Source of the DNA: Mesomycoplasma neurolyticum
Lineage (GTDB): Bacteria; Bacillota_I; Bacilli_A; Mycoplasmatales; Metamycoplasmataceae
Reading direction: 5' to 3'
Length of the DNA stretch: 64,000 bases
Assembly (NCBI RefSeq): GCF_900660485.1
Contig: NZ_LR214951.1
Location: 310,001 to 374,000 of the forward strand
Shown here piece by piece: positions 10,600 to 20,347 of the stretch (position 1 is its first letter; the number at the start of each line of letters is the position of its first letter). The notes under the pieces are model-generated. The model ran no database searches. It saw nothing but the letters and a program-made list of their open reading frames with translations, and was not told the origin of the DNA. The position numbers and the translations under genes were made by a program.

Positions 10600-11760
10600 T
10601 TAGAGAAAGTCAAGAAAATCACCACCCTTTTGTAAAGTTTTAACCAATATATCTACATCTTCTTTATTGTTGTAAAAAGCAATCGAAACTCTTACATAAT
10701 TTTTTTCTTCTTTAATAAATGGAATTAATTTAGAACAAAAAATTCCACTTCTAACATAAATATTATTATGTCCAAGATAAGAAGCTACATCTTGTGCTGA
10801 AGTATTTTTCATAGTGAATAAAGTGATTAAATCGCCTCTTTTGCTATGAATTATTAGATCTTTTACATCTAGTAAACGATCATATAAATATATTGCGCTT
10901 TCTGTTGCTAATTTTTTTATTTTTTTTAAAGTTATTTTTTCAACTAAATTTAGTGATTGCTCAAATTGTCAAATTGCAGCAAGATTTAATGTTCCAGGTT
11001 CGAATTTTTCAATTGTATTTTTCTGATTTCATTCATTAGTATCTAAATCTACAATTTTTTCTACAGAACCACCACCAAAAGTGGCGGGTCTTAAATTATC
11101 TAAAAGTGATTTTTTTATTATAAGAGCACCCAAACCAGTAGGACCATACATTTTATTGGCACTAAAAGCAATAACATGACATCATTTAAGACTTACAACT
11201 TCAGTTGAAATAGCTTGTGCTGCATCATTAATTAATATACTATTGTACTTTTTGGCTTTTTCATACAATTCTTTAAAATTTAATTTTATCTGAAAATTAT
11301 TTGTTTGTTGACTATAACAAATTAATTTGGTTTTTTCATTGATATCATCTATTAAATTTTCAGAATAAACTATTTTAGCTTTTCTTTTTTTAGCTAGTTC
11401 AATTCAAGGTATAATATGAGAACTATGATTATAATATGAAATTAATATTTCATCGTTTTCAAAAATATGCTCTTCAATCATATTGGCAAAATTATTTAAT
11501 GATTGAGTAGTTCCAGATGTAAAAATAACTTCATCTGTTGTTGAATCAGTTAATTTAGCTATTTTTACTCTAACATTATCAATTTTTTGAGAAATAATAA
11601 TACCAATTTCAGATTCAGAAGTTCTATTACTAATAGCAAAATTTTCATAAAATTCTCTTGATGCTTCTATTACTGAATAAGGTTTCTGACTTAATGCCGC
11701 ATTGTCAAAATATGTAATTTTTTTAAGCATAGGAAATAGTTTTCGATATTCGTTATTCAT
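10600..11760 (-). CDS. sufS: Cysteine desulfurase SufS
   Basis: 386 residues, class V aminotransferase fold with PLP. SufS removes sulfur from cysteine for Fe-S clusters and tRNA thiolation. Seen: N-terminal KITYFDNAALSQKP, FTSGTTQSLN, the DAAQA block, SANKMYGPTGLGAL containing the PLP lysine, and RSGIFCSKL with the catalytic Cys near the C-terminus. Its start overlaps the end of tlyA by 8 nt and sufU begins 22 nt after its stop. With SufU alone, this is the minimal mycoplasma sulfur-mobilisation pair. Confidence 0.95.
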
Positions 11761-12481
11761 TTTCCACCTTTTTAAATAATGCTAAATATTCTTTATTTTT
11801 TGACTTATTGCCTGTAATTGGCGATTCTGTAATATTTAATAATTTAAAATTATACTCTAAACCATATTTAATAACTCTATCTATAAGAAAATCATGATAT
11901 TTTTCATCAACATAACCTTTTTTTTCTACATATTTACTGGATGCTTCAAATTGTGGTTTAATCAATAAAACTATTTCAGTATTATAATCACTAATTTCAC
12001 CTATAACTTTAAAGACTTCTTTTAAACTTATAAATGAAACGTCACAAACAATTATGTCTATTATTTCATTAAATAGTTGAAAGCTAATAGTTTTTAAGTT
12101 AGTTTTTTCCATAACAATTATTTTAGAATTTTGTCTTAACGAATAATCTATTTGATTAGTCCCTGAGTCTAATGCATAAATTTTTTTAGCTTTATTTTCT
12201 AGTGCGACTTGAGTAAAACCACCAGTGGAAGAACCTATATCTAAAACAATTTTATTTTCAAAATTTAAATTAAAAAATTCAATAGCTCTAAGTAATTTTA
12301 AAGCTCCTCTTGAAACTCATTTTTTTTCTTGATAATCTATTTGAATTATACTGTCAATTTTTACCTTTTGATGTGGTAGTAAGATTATTTCATTATTAAC
12401 TTTTACTTTTCCAATTCTAATTAAAATTTCAGCATTTTTATAACCTTTTTTTAAAACTAAATCTAATAATTTAATTTTCAT
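11753..12481 (-). CDS. tlyA: TlyA-family rRNA methyltransferase
   Basis: 242 residues. N-terminal S4-like RNA-binding segment (KIKLLDLVLKKGYKNAEILI, then RIGKVKVNN), then an FtsJ-like Rossmann domain with VLDIGSSTGGFTQVAL as the AdoMet motif and IDIIVCDVSFISLKEV. TlyA proteins 2'-O-methylate 16S and/or 23S rRNA. In many Firmicutes the homologue (yqxC) also lies downstream of nusB, so the context agrees. Confidence 0.9.
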
Positions 12482-12482
12482 T

Positions 12483-12983
12483 TTAATAAAAAATACCTAA
12501 TACTTTTTGAATTATTAAATTAAAATTTGGTGTTTGTTCAATTAATGCATTTGAAAAATTGTTAAAGTGTTCACGCGCTTGTTTTTCAAATAAAAATTGT
12601 TTTGACATTTGACTAAAAGAAAAATATTTAATTTTATAAAAAATAAAACTAGATAATTCTTTTTTTAAAAAATCTATTTTTTCAACACTTTTTAAATTTT
12701 CTTTTTTTAAAAGAATCTCAGCAATGCTAATAAATGTTTTAGTGTCAAACTCATAGCAAAGAGAGTGTTCAAATCGTTGCATTTCTTTTAGTTTTAAAGG
12801 TAAATTAAATGTTGTTTTAAATTTTAATGATAGAAAAAAAACTTTATTATCAGAGAGTGTAAATTTGTATTTTTCTCAAGCATTTTCTTTTTTTAAAAAA
12901 ACTTTAATTTGTTTTCTTTTTTTCAGTTGTTTCAAATAATTCACTAACTTTTTGTAAAATAGCATTAACAAACTTATAGTCAT
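12483..12983 (-). CDS. Unknown protein overlapping nusB
   Basis: 166 residues from the ATG at 12983, which has AGAGGA about 8 nt upstream but lies 80 nt inside nusB. Later starts would shorten it (the next ATG with clear frame support is at 12782, 99 residues). One TGA-Trp. The C-terminal half is rich in Phe, Lys and Glu (SFIFYKIKYFSFSQMSKQF) with no membrane segment or known motif. Its stop is 1 nt from the tlyA start, so it is part of the operon. Function not recognised. Confidence 0.55.
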
Positions 12984-13356
12984 TTTCTTTTTCCTCTAAA
13001 GTATAAATCTTGGTTAGTTCAACAAATTCATTTATAACAATCTCTTTTGTGATATATAAAAGTTCAAAAGTACCAAAAATTAAAATAGCTCTAATTAAAG
13101 GTTTTGTAGATCTTCAAGTTGTTTCTTTTTTTTCTAAAAACTTAATAATGCTTGCCCTAAAAAAAGTATATCTTTTTTCTATAAAACTTATTGTTTCTTT
13201 TTCTTGTTGGTTTAATTTGAATTTTTTGTTTACCACCTCAGAATTAACAATTAAGTTTTCTAATTCAAATTGATAAAGAATGGAAATTATCATTTTTCTA
13301 TAAGTTAGTCTATTTTCATTAGAATTGGATTTAAAATTATCTTTTACTTGCTCCAT
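12904..13356 (-). CDS. nusB: Transcription antitermination factor NusB
   Basis: 150 residues. Typical NusB pattern: NENRLTYRKMIISILYQFEL at the start, IEKRYTFFRASIIKFLE, a Trp-Arg segment around the single TGA codon, then RAILIFGTFELLYI and KEIVINEFVELTKIY, ending YKFVNAILQKVSELF. NusB binds boxA RNA with S10 in rRNA antitermination. It starts 6 nt after the yebC stop. Confidence 0.92.
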
Positions 13357-13362
13357 AAATGT

Positions 13363-14103
13363 TTATTCCTCTAAAACACTTAAATCTATGTTATGAAATA
13401 CTTCTTGAACATCATCATCAGCTTCAAATCTTTCAATATGTTCAAGAATTTTTGCTGTTCTTTCTTTTTCTAGAACAACATATTCATTAGGAATATAACT
13501 AACTTCTGCAGTTTTATACTCAAAATTAAATTGATCATCTATAGCTTTTTTTAATTTAAGAAAATGCCCAGGCTCACAATAAATTTCAAAACTTTCTTCT
13601 GTTGTTTCAAAATTGTTAGCTCCATTTTCTAAAGCAAAAAGCATTAATGTTTCTTCATCAGCTAAGCTTTTATCTATTTCTAATACACCTAATTGTTCAA
13701 AAACATATGGAATTGATCCTTGCTTACCTACAGTTCCATTAGCTTTTTTAAAGAGCGCTTGAACATTTGAAATAGTTCTATTAATGTTATCAGTTAAACT
13801 TATTACTAAAAAAACAACCCCTCCTGGTAGTGTTCCAGAATAAATAATTTCTTTAAAATCTGCACCTTCTTTAGATGTTCCTGTTGCTTTTGAAATAGCT
13901 TTATCAATGTTAGCCTTGGGCATAGATTTTGCTTTTGCTTTTGAAATAGCTAATCTTAATGCTGAATTAGTTTCAGGATCAGGTCCACCTTTTGCTGCTG
14001 CTATCATGATTTCTTTTGAAAATTTAGCAAAAATTTTTCCTCTAATTGCATCCTGAGCTCCTTTTCTATGTTTTATATTCGCTCATTTTGAATGTCCTGC
14101 CAT
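13363..14103 (-). CDS. yebC: YebC/PmpR-family regulator or translation factor
   Basis: 246 residues, full family length. N-terminus MAGHSKWANIKHRKGAQDA is the family signature, followed by GKIFAKFSKEI, AAKGGPDPETN, YSGTLPGGVVF and the C-terminal acidic tail. Members are described as transcriptional regulators and, for some, as factors that help ribosomes through polyproline stretches. First gene of the minus-strand operon running to 9439. Confidence 0.95.
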
Positions 14104-14338
14104 AATTATTCGAAACTCCTATTCTTTATTTATAAATTAATTATTTAATTATACTAAAAAAGTGCATTTTTATGCTTAAGTTCTTGTTTTTTATATTAAA
14201 TTTTATCTATATTTATTAAATTCACCTATTTATCAAATATAGATAAAAAAAATGTAAAAAAAATATATAATTTAATTATAATAAAATTTAATTTTTATTG
14301 TAATTTTTAAAATATTACAATTATAAAGGAGAGTACAT

Positions 14339-14554
14339 ATGTACCAATATAAAGCAATTCTAAAATCTTCAAAAAAAGTTATTGCAGAAGGTCATACACT
14401 TGAAGATGTTGAAAAAGAAATAATTAGATTTATTAGAGAGCAAAAAAAAGGGTTACACACCGAAGGAAATATTCCTATTGAAATCTATCACATTGAAAGA
14501 GATAAGAAAAAAGGCAACCATTTTTCAAAAGATAAATTAATTAAAATTTACTAA
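14339..14554 (+). CDS. Small conserved basic protein
   Basis: 71 residues, Lys-rich (MYQYKAILKSSKKVIAEGHT at the start). Good Shine-Dalgarno AAAGGAGAG before the ATG. It is a single-gene unit: divergent from yebC and followed by a strong hairpin. The pattern Y-A-I-L-x-S-x-K-x-V-x-E-G resembles small conserved proteins of other mycoplasmas, but I know no function. Confidence 0.75.
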   Translation: MYQYKAILKSSKKVIAEGHTLEDVEKEIIRFIREQKKGLHTEGNIPIEIYHIERDKKKGNHFSKDKLIKIY

Positions 14555-14581
14555 TTTTAAAATTAGTATTTAAAAAAATAA

Positions 14582-14619
14582 AAATATAAATATTAAGTTA
14601 ATATATTTATATTTTTTTT
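14582..14619 (+). terminator. Terminator after small basic protein gene
   Basis: AAATATAAATAT paired with ATATTTATATTT, followed by eight T. Confidence 0.65.
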
Positions 14620-14621
14620 AC

Positions 14622-15275
14622 TAAAAAAACAAAATCACCACAATAGCAGCTCCAGGAAGTTTGTGAAACAGAAGAATTTGATAATCGAGGAATAAGTTAT
14701 GCAGCTTTACTTCTTCCAGGGGTGGTAGCTTCTATAATAGAATTAAAAAAAGATGTTTACAACAAAGGTTTAGATAGTTTAATAACAATTTCAGCACTTT
14801 TAAGTTCTTCAACAAACAATAATTTTTTAGATAAAAAAATGGCAGCAAGTATTTTAAATGTTGAAAAAATTTGAAGAAGCTTTAAATAATTTAAAATATT
14901 TTACTATAAAAGAAGATTCATGAAAAACTATAAATCAAATAAAACTAAAACTCATAAAGTTTTTTTAAAAAAGGTCAAACACTTAAAACATCATTAGTAT
15001 GAAATTTTAATGACAAATTTGATGCATACAAACCTTGATGTTATTTTGAGAGAAGTAAAAACATAATTGAAAAACCAATACTTCAAGATTTTGACTTTTG
15101 AATAAGAGATAAAGATGGCAAACAGTTAGTAATATCTAAAAATAGAACTATAAATTCTGAACTTATAACTTATACTGAGCAAAAAAATGAAGAAATAACA
15201 ATAGAAATTTTACAACATGAAAAAATGCTCCGTAATGAAGAAATTGATTTAGCTGTTAGTTACACAACTCAATAA
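14622..15275 (+). pseudogene. Decayed S8 peptidase gene (3' half)
   Basis: Fragments of a subtilisin-like peptidase in several frames. TTIAAPGSLW matches VVAPG of the intact gene at 2368-4425. The serine region survives as RGISYAALLLPGVVASIIEL (intact: RGTSFAAPLVTGAISVLL), and the C-terminal domain is recognisable (TSLVWNFNDKFDAYKPW, then an ending DLAVSYTTQ close to DDVMAVTYVKN). At least two frameshifts and the loss of the 5' half make it non-functional. With 15281-15932 it is a second, older peptidase-lipoprotein pair next to the edge of the mobile element. Confidence 0.8.
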
Positions 15276-15280
15276 AAAAA

Positions 15281-15932
15281 ATGATAAGAAAAAAAATGGA
15301 TTATCTTTGTTTTGCTTAATTCCGATGATGACTTTTATTTCATGTAATGAAACTAAGCAAATAAAAAGTTCAGAACAACCTTCAGTTACTTTTGACAATT
15401 CATTTCAAACACAAGATGATTATGTATTGTTCCACAAGCATTTTTTAAAAAAAATAAATATTGATAGCAAAACATTAGAAGAAGCAAAAAGTTATTCTCT
15501 AATAGCTGAATTAGTTTCTAATAATAAAGACAAACTAGAAAAATTCAACAAAGAATTAATAACTTCACCAGAAAAATTAAATGAATATTTTCCTCAAGAG
15601 AAAATTCCATCACTTTTTGAAATAAAAAACATAGATAAAACTAGTTTTGAACAAAAAAATACAACAAACAATATTTTAATGAAACTTTTTTTAACAATAA
15701 TTTTTTAGTTTTTGTTAGAGATTTGAAAATTTTTTCTAGTTCAACACCAGTTTTTAAAATACAACCTTATAAATTAAAAAATATTTTTATTGATATTAAA
15801 AGTAATGAAATTGTTTTAAATATTTTAAATTTTAAAATATTAAAGGTCGGACATGATAAAGTATTTTTTGAAAAAGTACATGGTTTTTTAATTCAAATAC
15901 CAAAAAACAATATATCAAATATTCAAAATTAG
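15281..15932 (+). pseudogene. Frameshifted lipoprotein, paralog of copies A-C
   Basis: Start MIRKK at 15281 is out of frame with the lipoprotein body (GLSLFCLIPMMTFISCNE, lipobox Cys about residue 24); the shift is in an A run near 15290-15296. A second shift lies in a T run near 15685, after which VFVRDLKIFSSSTPVFKIQP continues and ends at 15932. The segment KIQPYKLKNIFIDIKSNEIV aligns with VQPFVIWPRSHIKYNEIV of the array lipoproteins. Either a dead gene or, less likely, one switched by homopolymer slippage. Confidence 0.75.
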
Positions 15933-15943
15933 AGAGAAATGAT

Positions 15944-15991
15944 AAATTTGTGGTTTTTTTACCTAACTAATTTATTATAAACCAAAAATTT
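15944..15991. repeat. 13-base inverted repeat near element edge
   Basis: AAATTTGTGGTTT (15944-15956) and AAACCAAAAATTT (15979-15991), 12 of 13 paired. It may terminate the lipoprotein relic transcript or mark the element edge. No matching right-hand terminal repeat was confirmed. Confidence 0.4.
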
Positions 15992-16043
15992 AATAAAACT
16001 ATTAAAAAAATTATTTTTTTTTAATTTTAAGCAACAGTAAAAG

Positions 16044-16066
16044 AACACTACTTAGTGTTTTTTTAT
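16044..16066. terminator. Terminator next to transposase
   Basis: AACACT-ACTT-AGTGTT followed by T7 on the plus strand and by TCTTTT on the minus strand. Confidence 0.65.
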
Positions 16067-16080
16067 TTAGCTACTTTTTT

Positions 16081-17262
16081 CTATATGAAAAATAAATTTT
16101 CGTTATTTTTTTTCCCACTATAAATAAGAAATTTATAAAGATTTAAACCTATTTTTGTGAATCTCTTGATTTTTTTCTTTATTATATTTGCTACAAAAGC
16201 CTCTGTACGTGAACCTATATAAAAGTTTTTTGCAAAATTTTGAATACCTTGTTTATTATTTTCGACATATTTACTAAAATTATAGAATTCTTGTAATTTC
16301 ATAGATAAATCAACATTATGATTTTGAGTTTTTGTAAATTGTATTGCTTCATAAATAACATCTAAAACAAGAGCATAATTACCTTTCATAATTTCTTTTT
16401 CACAAAATTTGTAAATTGTTACTTTGTTTTGAATATTAAATCATTTAAAAAAATGCTTATTTTTTCTTGAATATAAACCATAACCAACTAATTTTTGCAA
16501 TATTTTTTTTAAATGCCATGAATCAATAATGTATTTAGCATTTAATTTTTGAGCTATTTTTTTTATAAATGTTGCTCCATCACCAATAACAATAATATTT
16601 TTATAATTAAATTTGTAGAGTTCCTTAATTTTGGTTTTTATTATTTCAACTCATTGATTAACTGAAATTTTGCTTGAATCAGTATTTTTAGTTTCTATTA
16701 AAATAGTTTTATTTTTAACATTTCGTTTGTTATCAAGCCCTGTATGAATAACAACTAATCTATTTAAATATTTTTTATTTTTGCTATTTCATTGAAGTTT
16801 GGCATATGTGTCATCCATTTCTATATAAATATTTTTTTCATTTTCTATTTTTTTAAAAACAGTTGTTTTTTGGTTTTTGTCTATAAAGCTTTTTTTTATT
16901 ATTTGCCTAATACTAAATATTGAAATAGTATTTTTAGGATAGCTTTTTATCACGTTTTCATATGTTAATCTATTTCGAATTTTTTCTAAAATATCTTTTT
17001 TTAAGTTTGAATCAATATTTTTATGTTTTTCTATTTGAAAGTGTGGGTTATCATAATATATAATATTTTTATTTTTGTTTCTATATCTAATTTTTTTAAA
17101 TTCTCATACACCACAAATAGTTTTGAGTTTTCTAATAATTATACTATGAATATGTAGCCCCATTTCTTTTCTTTGCAGCGAGTTTTTAAATAGCATTTCA
17201 GCTTTATCAAATTTTTTTATTTGTTTTTCAAAAGCTCATGTGCACATTAGTTTTATTGTCAT
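16081..17262 (-). CDS. DDE transposase of ISLre2/ICE type
   Basis: 393 residues with several TGA-Trp codons. Motifs: first acidic block YIEMDDTYAKLQWN (about residue 180), second block NIIVIGDGATFIKKIA (about 255), then YIIDSWHLKKIL (about 280), typical of the UPF0236/ISLre2 group. Mycoplasma ICEs encode a related DDE recombinase (called CDS22 in ICEA) at one end that drives integration and excision. Its place at the left edge of the 16-43.7 kb element fits that job. The N-terminal third carries a basic DNA-binding-like region. No duplicated insertion site was identified. Confidence 0.8.
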
Positions 17263-17429
17263 AATAAAAAATTATATGTTTTTTATTAAAAAAATATTAT
17301 TTGATTATTTTTTAATATTTTTAAATTAATTTTTTAAATATTAAAAAAATTTATGAAATTAATTTTAATTTTTTTTAATATTTAATGATATAATTTTTAC
17401 ATTGTACTTTATTTAGCCAGAAAGGTTTT

Positions 17430-18215
17430 ATGGCTAAGAAAATAACTTTTGTTAATAATAAAGGTGGGGTTTTAAAGACTTCACTTACTGTTAATTATGC
17501 TGCTGTTTTAGCAACAAAAGGATTTAAAATATTAATAATAGATACAGATAGTCAAAATAATGTTTTGACTAGTTTTGTTAATCCTTTAAAAAAGAAAATT
17601 GAAATTAATTACACACTTTATGATTTAGTGTTTCATGATGCGAAAATAAAAGATGCAATTGTTAATATTTATAAAAATATTGATTTAATTACTCCTGGAA
17701 AAAATTGAAGAAAATTTGAAGAAGCTCAATTAGAAGCAATGCATTATGGAGAAAAAACCAAACACATAAAAGAAATTATTTCAGAAATTGAAAATAACTA
17801 TAACTATGATTATATTTTGTTTGATACTGAACCAAAAAAATCATTAAGTACTTTTAGTACATTACTTGTTGCAGATGGAGCAATAATTCCTTTTACATTT
17901 GATGCATATGGTTTTGAAGGACTTGCTAAAATGCAAGTTTATATTGAAGACGCACAAAAACGAAATTCTAATTTAAAAATTGAAGCTTTAGTAGCAACCA
18001 AAACATTAAAAAGAAGTAAATTAGAAAAAGTATTTAAAGAACAAAATTTTTTTCCTAAACCTGGGTTATGTGAAGTATCTATCCCACGTTCTATCTCTAA
18101 TAGTAATTCAATTACTTTTGAAAATTTACCAATTTATTTAACTACTAAAAATATAGTTTCTCAAGCATATGAAGATTTAGTGAATTTATTAGAATTTAAA
18201 AAAGTGGGTAAATAA
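17430..18215 (+). CDS. parA: ParA/Soj-like partition ATPase
   Basis: 261 residues. Deviant Walker A FVNNKGGVLKTSLTVNYA (Leu in place of the usual Gly after KGGV), Walker A' IIDTDSQNN, Walker B-like YILFDTEP. ParA ATPases separate plasmids and mobile elements with a DNA-binding partner. Shine-Dalgarno AAAGG before the ATG. The stop lies 1 nt before the start of the RHH protein, which is the probable partner. One TGA-Trp. First gene of the element's plus-strand arm. Confidence 0.9.
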
Positions 18216-18216
18216 A

Positions 18217-18495
18217 ATGAGTATTAATAGAAAAATTAATCTTGAAAGTGCTTATGCTAAGGCGTATGAAAATGAGAAAAATTCAGATGAAAAATTAACA
18301 AAATTACAAAATAAAAATAACCAAAAATTATTTGTAAAAAAAATTGCAAACAAAAAAACGAGAAATCAATTTTGTTATTCTATACCTATTGAATATGCTA
18401 AAATGCTTGAAACATTAGCGAATGAAACAAATAAAACCAAAAGTCAAGTATTAGAAGATATATTGGAATATATTTATGATCAACAAAATAATTAA
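18217..18495 (+). CDS. Ribbon-helix-helix protein, probable ParA partner
   Basis: 92 residues. Basic N-terminal tail, then a C-terminal ribbon-helix-helix-like block: RNQFCYSIPIEYAKMLETLA, then NETNKTKSQVLEDILEYI (beta strand, helix, turn, helix). Small RHH proteins next to ParA (for example omega, ParG) bind short repeats that serve both as centromere and operator. Short TACTTA-type repeats begin right after this gene and recur in the element. Confidence 0.75.
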   Translation: MSINRKINLESAYAKAYENEKNSDEKLTKLQNKNNQKLFVKKIANKKTRNQFCYSIPIEYAKMLETLANETNKTKSQVLEDILEYIYDQQNN

Positions 18496-18496
18496 A

Positions 18497-18557
18497 AATT
18501 AAATACTTTGTAAGTACCTAGTTGTTAAGTATCTACTAAGTACTTACTATTTACTAA
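18497..18557. repeat. AAGTACTTA-type repeat cluster
   Basis: Imperfect repeats of TACTTA/TAAGTA on both strands between the RHH gene and the next gene, including CTAAGTACTTACTA near 18534. Similar clusters occur at 18857-18890, 20100-20150, 22262-22320, 23846-23893, 26284-26330, 28612-28680 and 34828-34912. Confidence 0.65.
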
Positions 18558-18581
18558 TAAATTAAAAACATGAGGAAAAAT

Positions 18582-18860
18582 ATGAAAAAATATGAAGATT
18601 ATATATTAGAAGAAGCAATAGAAAAATTTGCTAATAACTATTTTAAAGCTAAAGATAATAACGATACATCTTTTACATTAATTTATATGGGAGTTTTAGA
18701 AAAATTAGTTGAATTAAAAAATGATTTTAACAATGGTTTATTTGATCCTATGGATGAAGCTTCAGAAAATCATTATAGATGAGGCGATGTTGAAGATTTG
18801 TATGAAATAGAAGATGAACTAAATGAATTAGAAGAAGAATTAGAATTAAATTCTTACTAA
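18582..18860 (+). CDS. Small acidic protein of the element
   Basis: 92 residues starting MKKYEDYILEEAIEKFANNY. The ATG at 18582 is preferred over 18570 because GAGGA lies between them at the right distance. The C-terminal third is strongly acidic (ELNELEEELEL), which could be a DNA-mimic or protein-interaction tail. One TGA-Trp. No family recognised. Lies between two repeat clusters. Confidence 0.65.
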
Positions 18861-18920
18861 GTAATTAGTAATTTTAATACTTAGATAGTAATTAATATTA
18901 AAAAATCAAAAAGGGGAAAT

Positions 18921-19679
18921 ATGGAAATGAATTTAATTTTAATATATTTTGCTATTAAATATAATGGCGATTTTTTATCAATTTTTAATGCACTAAAAAA
19001 ACAAGAAAAAATTGATAAAAATAAGATAATAGAAATTGAAAATGATATACAAAACAAAAAAATACAAGCAATAACAATTTTAGATAAAAAATATCCAAAA
19101 GAGTTTAAATATTTAGATAAACCACCTTTTGTAATTTTTTACAAGGGAAATATCAAATTATTAAAAAATAAAAGTAAAATTGCTTTAACTGGCGATAAAA
19201 ATACATTAAAAGTTAAAAAGTATTTAGAGCAATCATTACCAGAAGTAAACAAAAATAGTGTTTTAGTTACAGCTAGCTATAAAAACTTAGATCAAAATAT
19301 AATTAATTATTTTGAAAAAAATAATGGAAAAATAATTTATATTTCAGCAAATGGAGTTAATGAACCATTTTTTGCTAATAAAGTAACTATTCATAAAAAT
19401 AATTTAATTATTTCTGAATATCTTGATAAAACTGAAATAACAAAAATACACATAAAAAATAGAAATAGAATAATGGCATCTATTTCAAATTTATTGGTTA
19501 TATACTCATCTAAAACTAATAGCGCAATTATGAATTTAGTAAATTATTTTTTAGAATTAGGAAAAGAAATTTTTTGTTTTCCTAGCGAAGGAGATAATGA
19601 AGAAGAAGATGGAAATACAACACTAATAAAACAAGGCGTTAATTTAATAACTTCAATTAAGGTTTTAAAAAACAAATAA
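18921..19679 (+). CDS. DprA-like protein
   Basis: 252 residues. Fits the DprA/Smf pattern: helical N-terminus, AITILDKKYPKEFKYLDKPP, FVIFYKGNIKLL, then a Rossmann-like part with IALTGDKN (in place of GSR), NRNRIMASISNLLVIYSS, GKEIFCFPSE and TTLIKQGVNLITS. DprA loads RecA on single-stranded DNA; mobile elements carry versions beside ssb, as here (ssb starts 21 nt later). The normal RxxG positions are changed, so activity is uncertain. Shine-Dalgarno AGGGGAA. Confidence 0.8.
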   Translation: MEMNLILIYFAIKYNGDFLSIFNALKKQEKIDKNKIIEIENDIQNKKIQAITILDKKYPKEFKYLDKPPFVIFYKGNIKLLKNKSKIALTGDKNTLKVKKYLEQSLPEVNKNSVLVTASYKNLDQNIINYFEKNNGKIIYISANGVNEPFFANKVTIHKNNLIISEYLDKTEITKIHIKNRNRIMASISNLLVIYSSKTNSAIMNLVNYFLELGKEIFCFPSEGDNEEEDGNTTLIKQGVNLITSIKVLKNK

Positions 19680-19700
19680 ATATACAAAGGTAAAAAATAA

Positions 19701-20102
19701 ATGAATAAAGTTTTTTTAGCTGGAAGAATTGCCAATGATTTTAAGTTAATGACAAGCGCAAATAATAATTATTACACTTATATTACACTTGCTATAAGAA
19801 GAAAATATAAGTCAAATGAAGGTAATGAAATTACCGATTTTATACCTTTTGTTGCTTGAAATAAAACAGCAGAAATATTAAATAAATATGCAATGAAAGG
19901 AGTAAAAATTTTTGTTGAAGCGACTATAAATATTTTAGAAGATATTGTAGATAATCAGAAAAAAACGCACATTATACTTAATGCAACAAATGTTGAAGTT
20001 TTAGAAACTAAAAAACAAATGGAATTAAATAAAAATAAAAATGAGAAAAAAAGAATAGTTTTAGATGAAAACTATAAAGGAATAAAAGTTTCTGATACTT
20101 AA
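19701..20102 (+). CDS. ssb: Single-stranded DNA-binding protein, element copy 1
   Basis: 133 residues. OB-fold SSB: MNKVFLAGRIANDFKL, YYTYITLAIRR, DFIPFVAWNKTAEILNKY, MKGVKIFVEA. The C-terminus ends VSDT and lacks the acidic tip seen in chromosomal SSB. The first ~220 bases are nearly identical to the second copy at 41137-41697, after which the genes diverge. Shine-Dalgarno AAAGG before the ATG. Probably protects the element's single-stranded form during transfer. Confidence 0.92.
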
Positions 20103-20150
20103 TAAATACTTACTTACTAAGTACTAAATAAGTACATACTAATTACTTAT
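20103..20150. repeat. TACTTA-type repeat cluster
   Basis: Right after the ssb stop: ACTTACTTACTAAGTACTAA and related units on both strands. Confidence 0.55.
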
Positions 20151-20220
20151 TAAATAAAAACTAATTTAAGAAATATTTAAATAAAATCAATAAAAAAGCT
20201 TACTATAACTTTCTATTATT

Positions 20221-20328
20221 GTTGAACAAAAGTGAAAAAATATTTCTTTAAAACCTAAAAATGATGAAATATCAACTAATAACAGAAGTAGAAGTGCTAA
20301 ATTAAGAATTTTAACAAGATTAAAATAA
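20221..20328 (+). pseudogene. rsmH: 3' fragment of rsmH (16S rRNA methyltransferase)
   Basis: 36 codons open to a stop, ending NNRSRSAKLRILTRLK. N-R-S-R-S-A-K-L-R is the strongly conserved C-terminal motif of RsmH (MraW). No start and no catalytic domain are present. In mycoplasmas rsmH belongs to the division cluster mraZ-rsmH-(ftsA-like)-ftsZ, and the next gene here looks FtsA-like, so this seems to be a piece of such a cluster captured by the element. Confidence 0.75.
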
Positions 20329-20347
20329 TATTTATGAAAGGGTGTTT

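Noticed and set aside
15281-15932. Phase-variable lipoprotein
   Set aside because: The A run is short and there is a second frameshift plus decay of the neighbouring peptidase, so a pseudogene is simpler.
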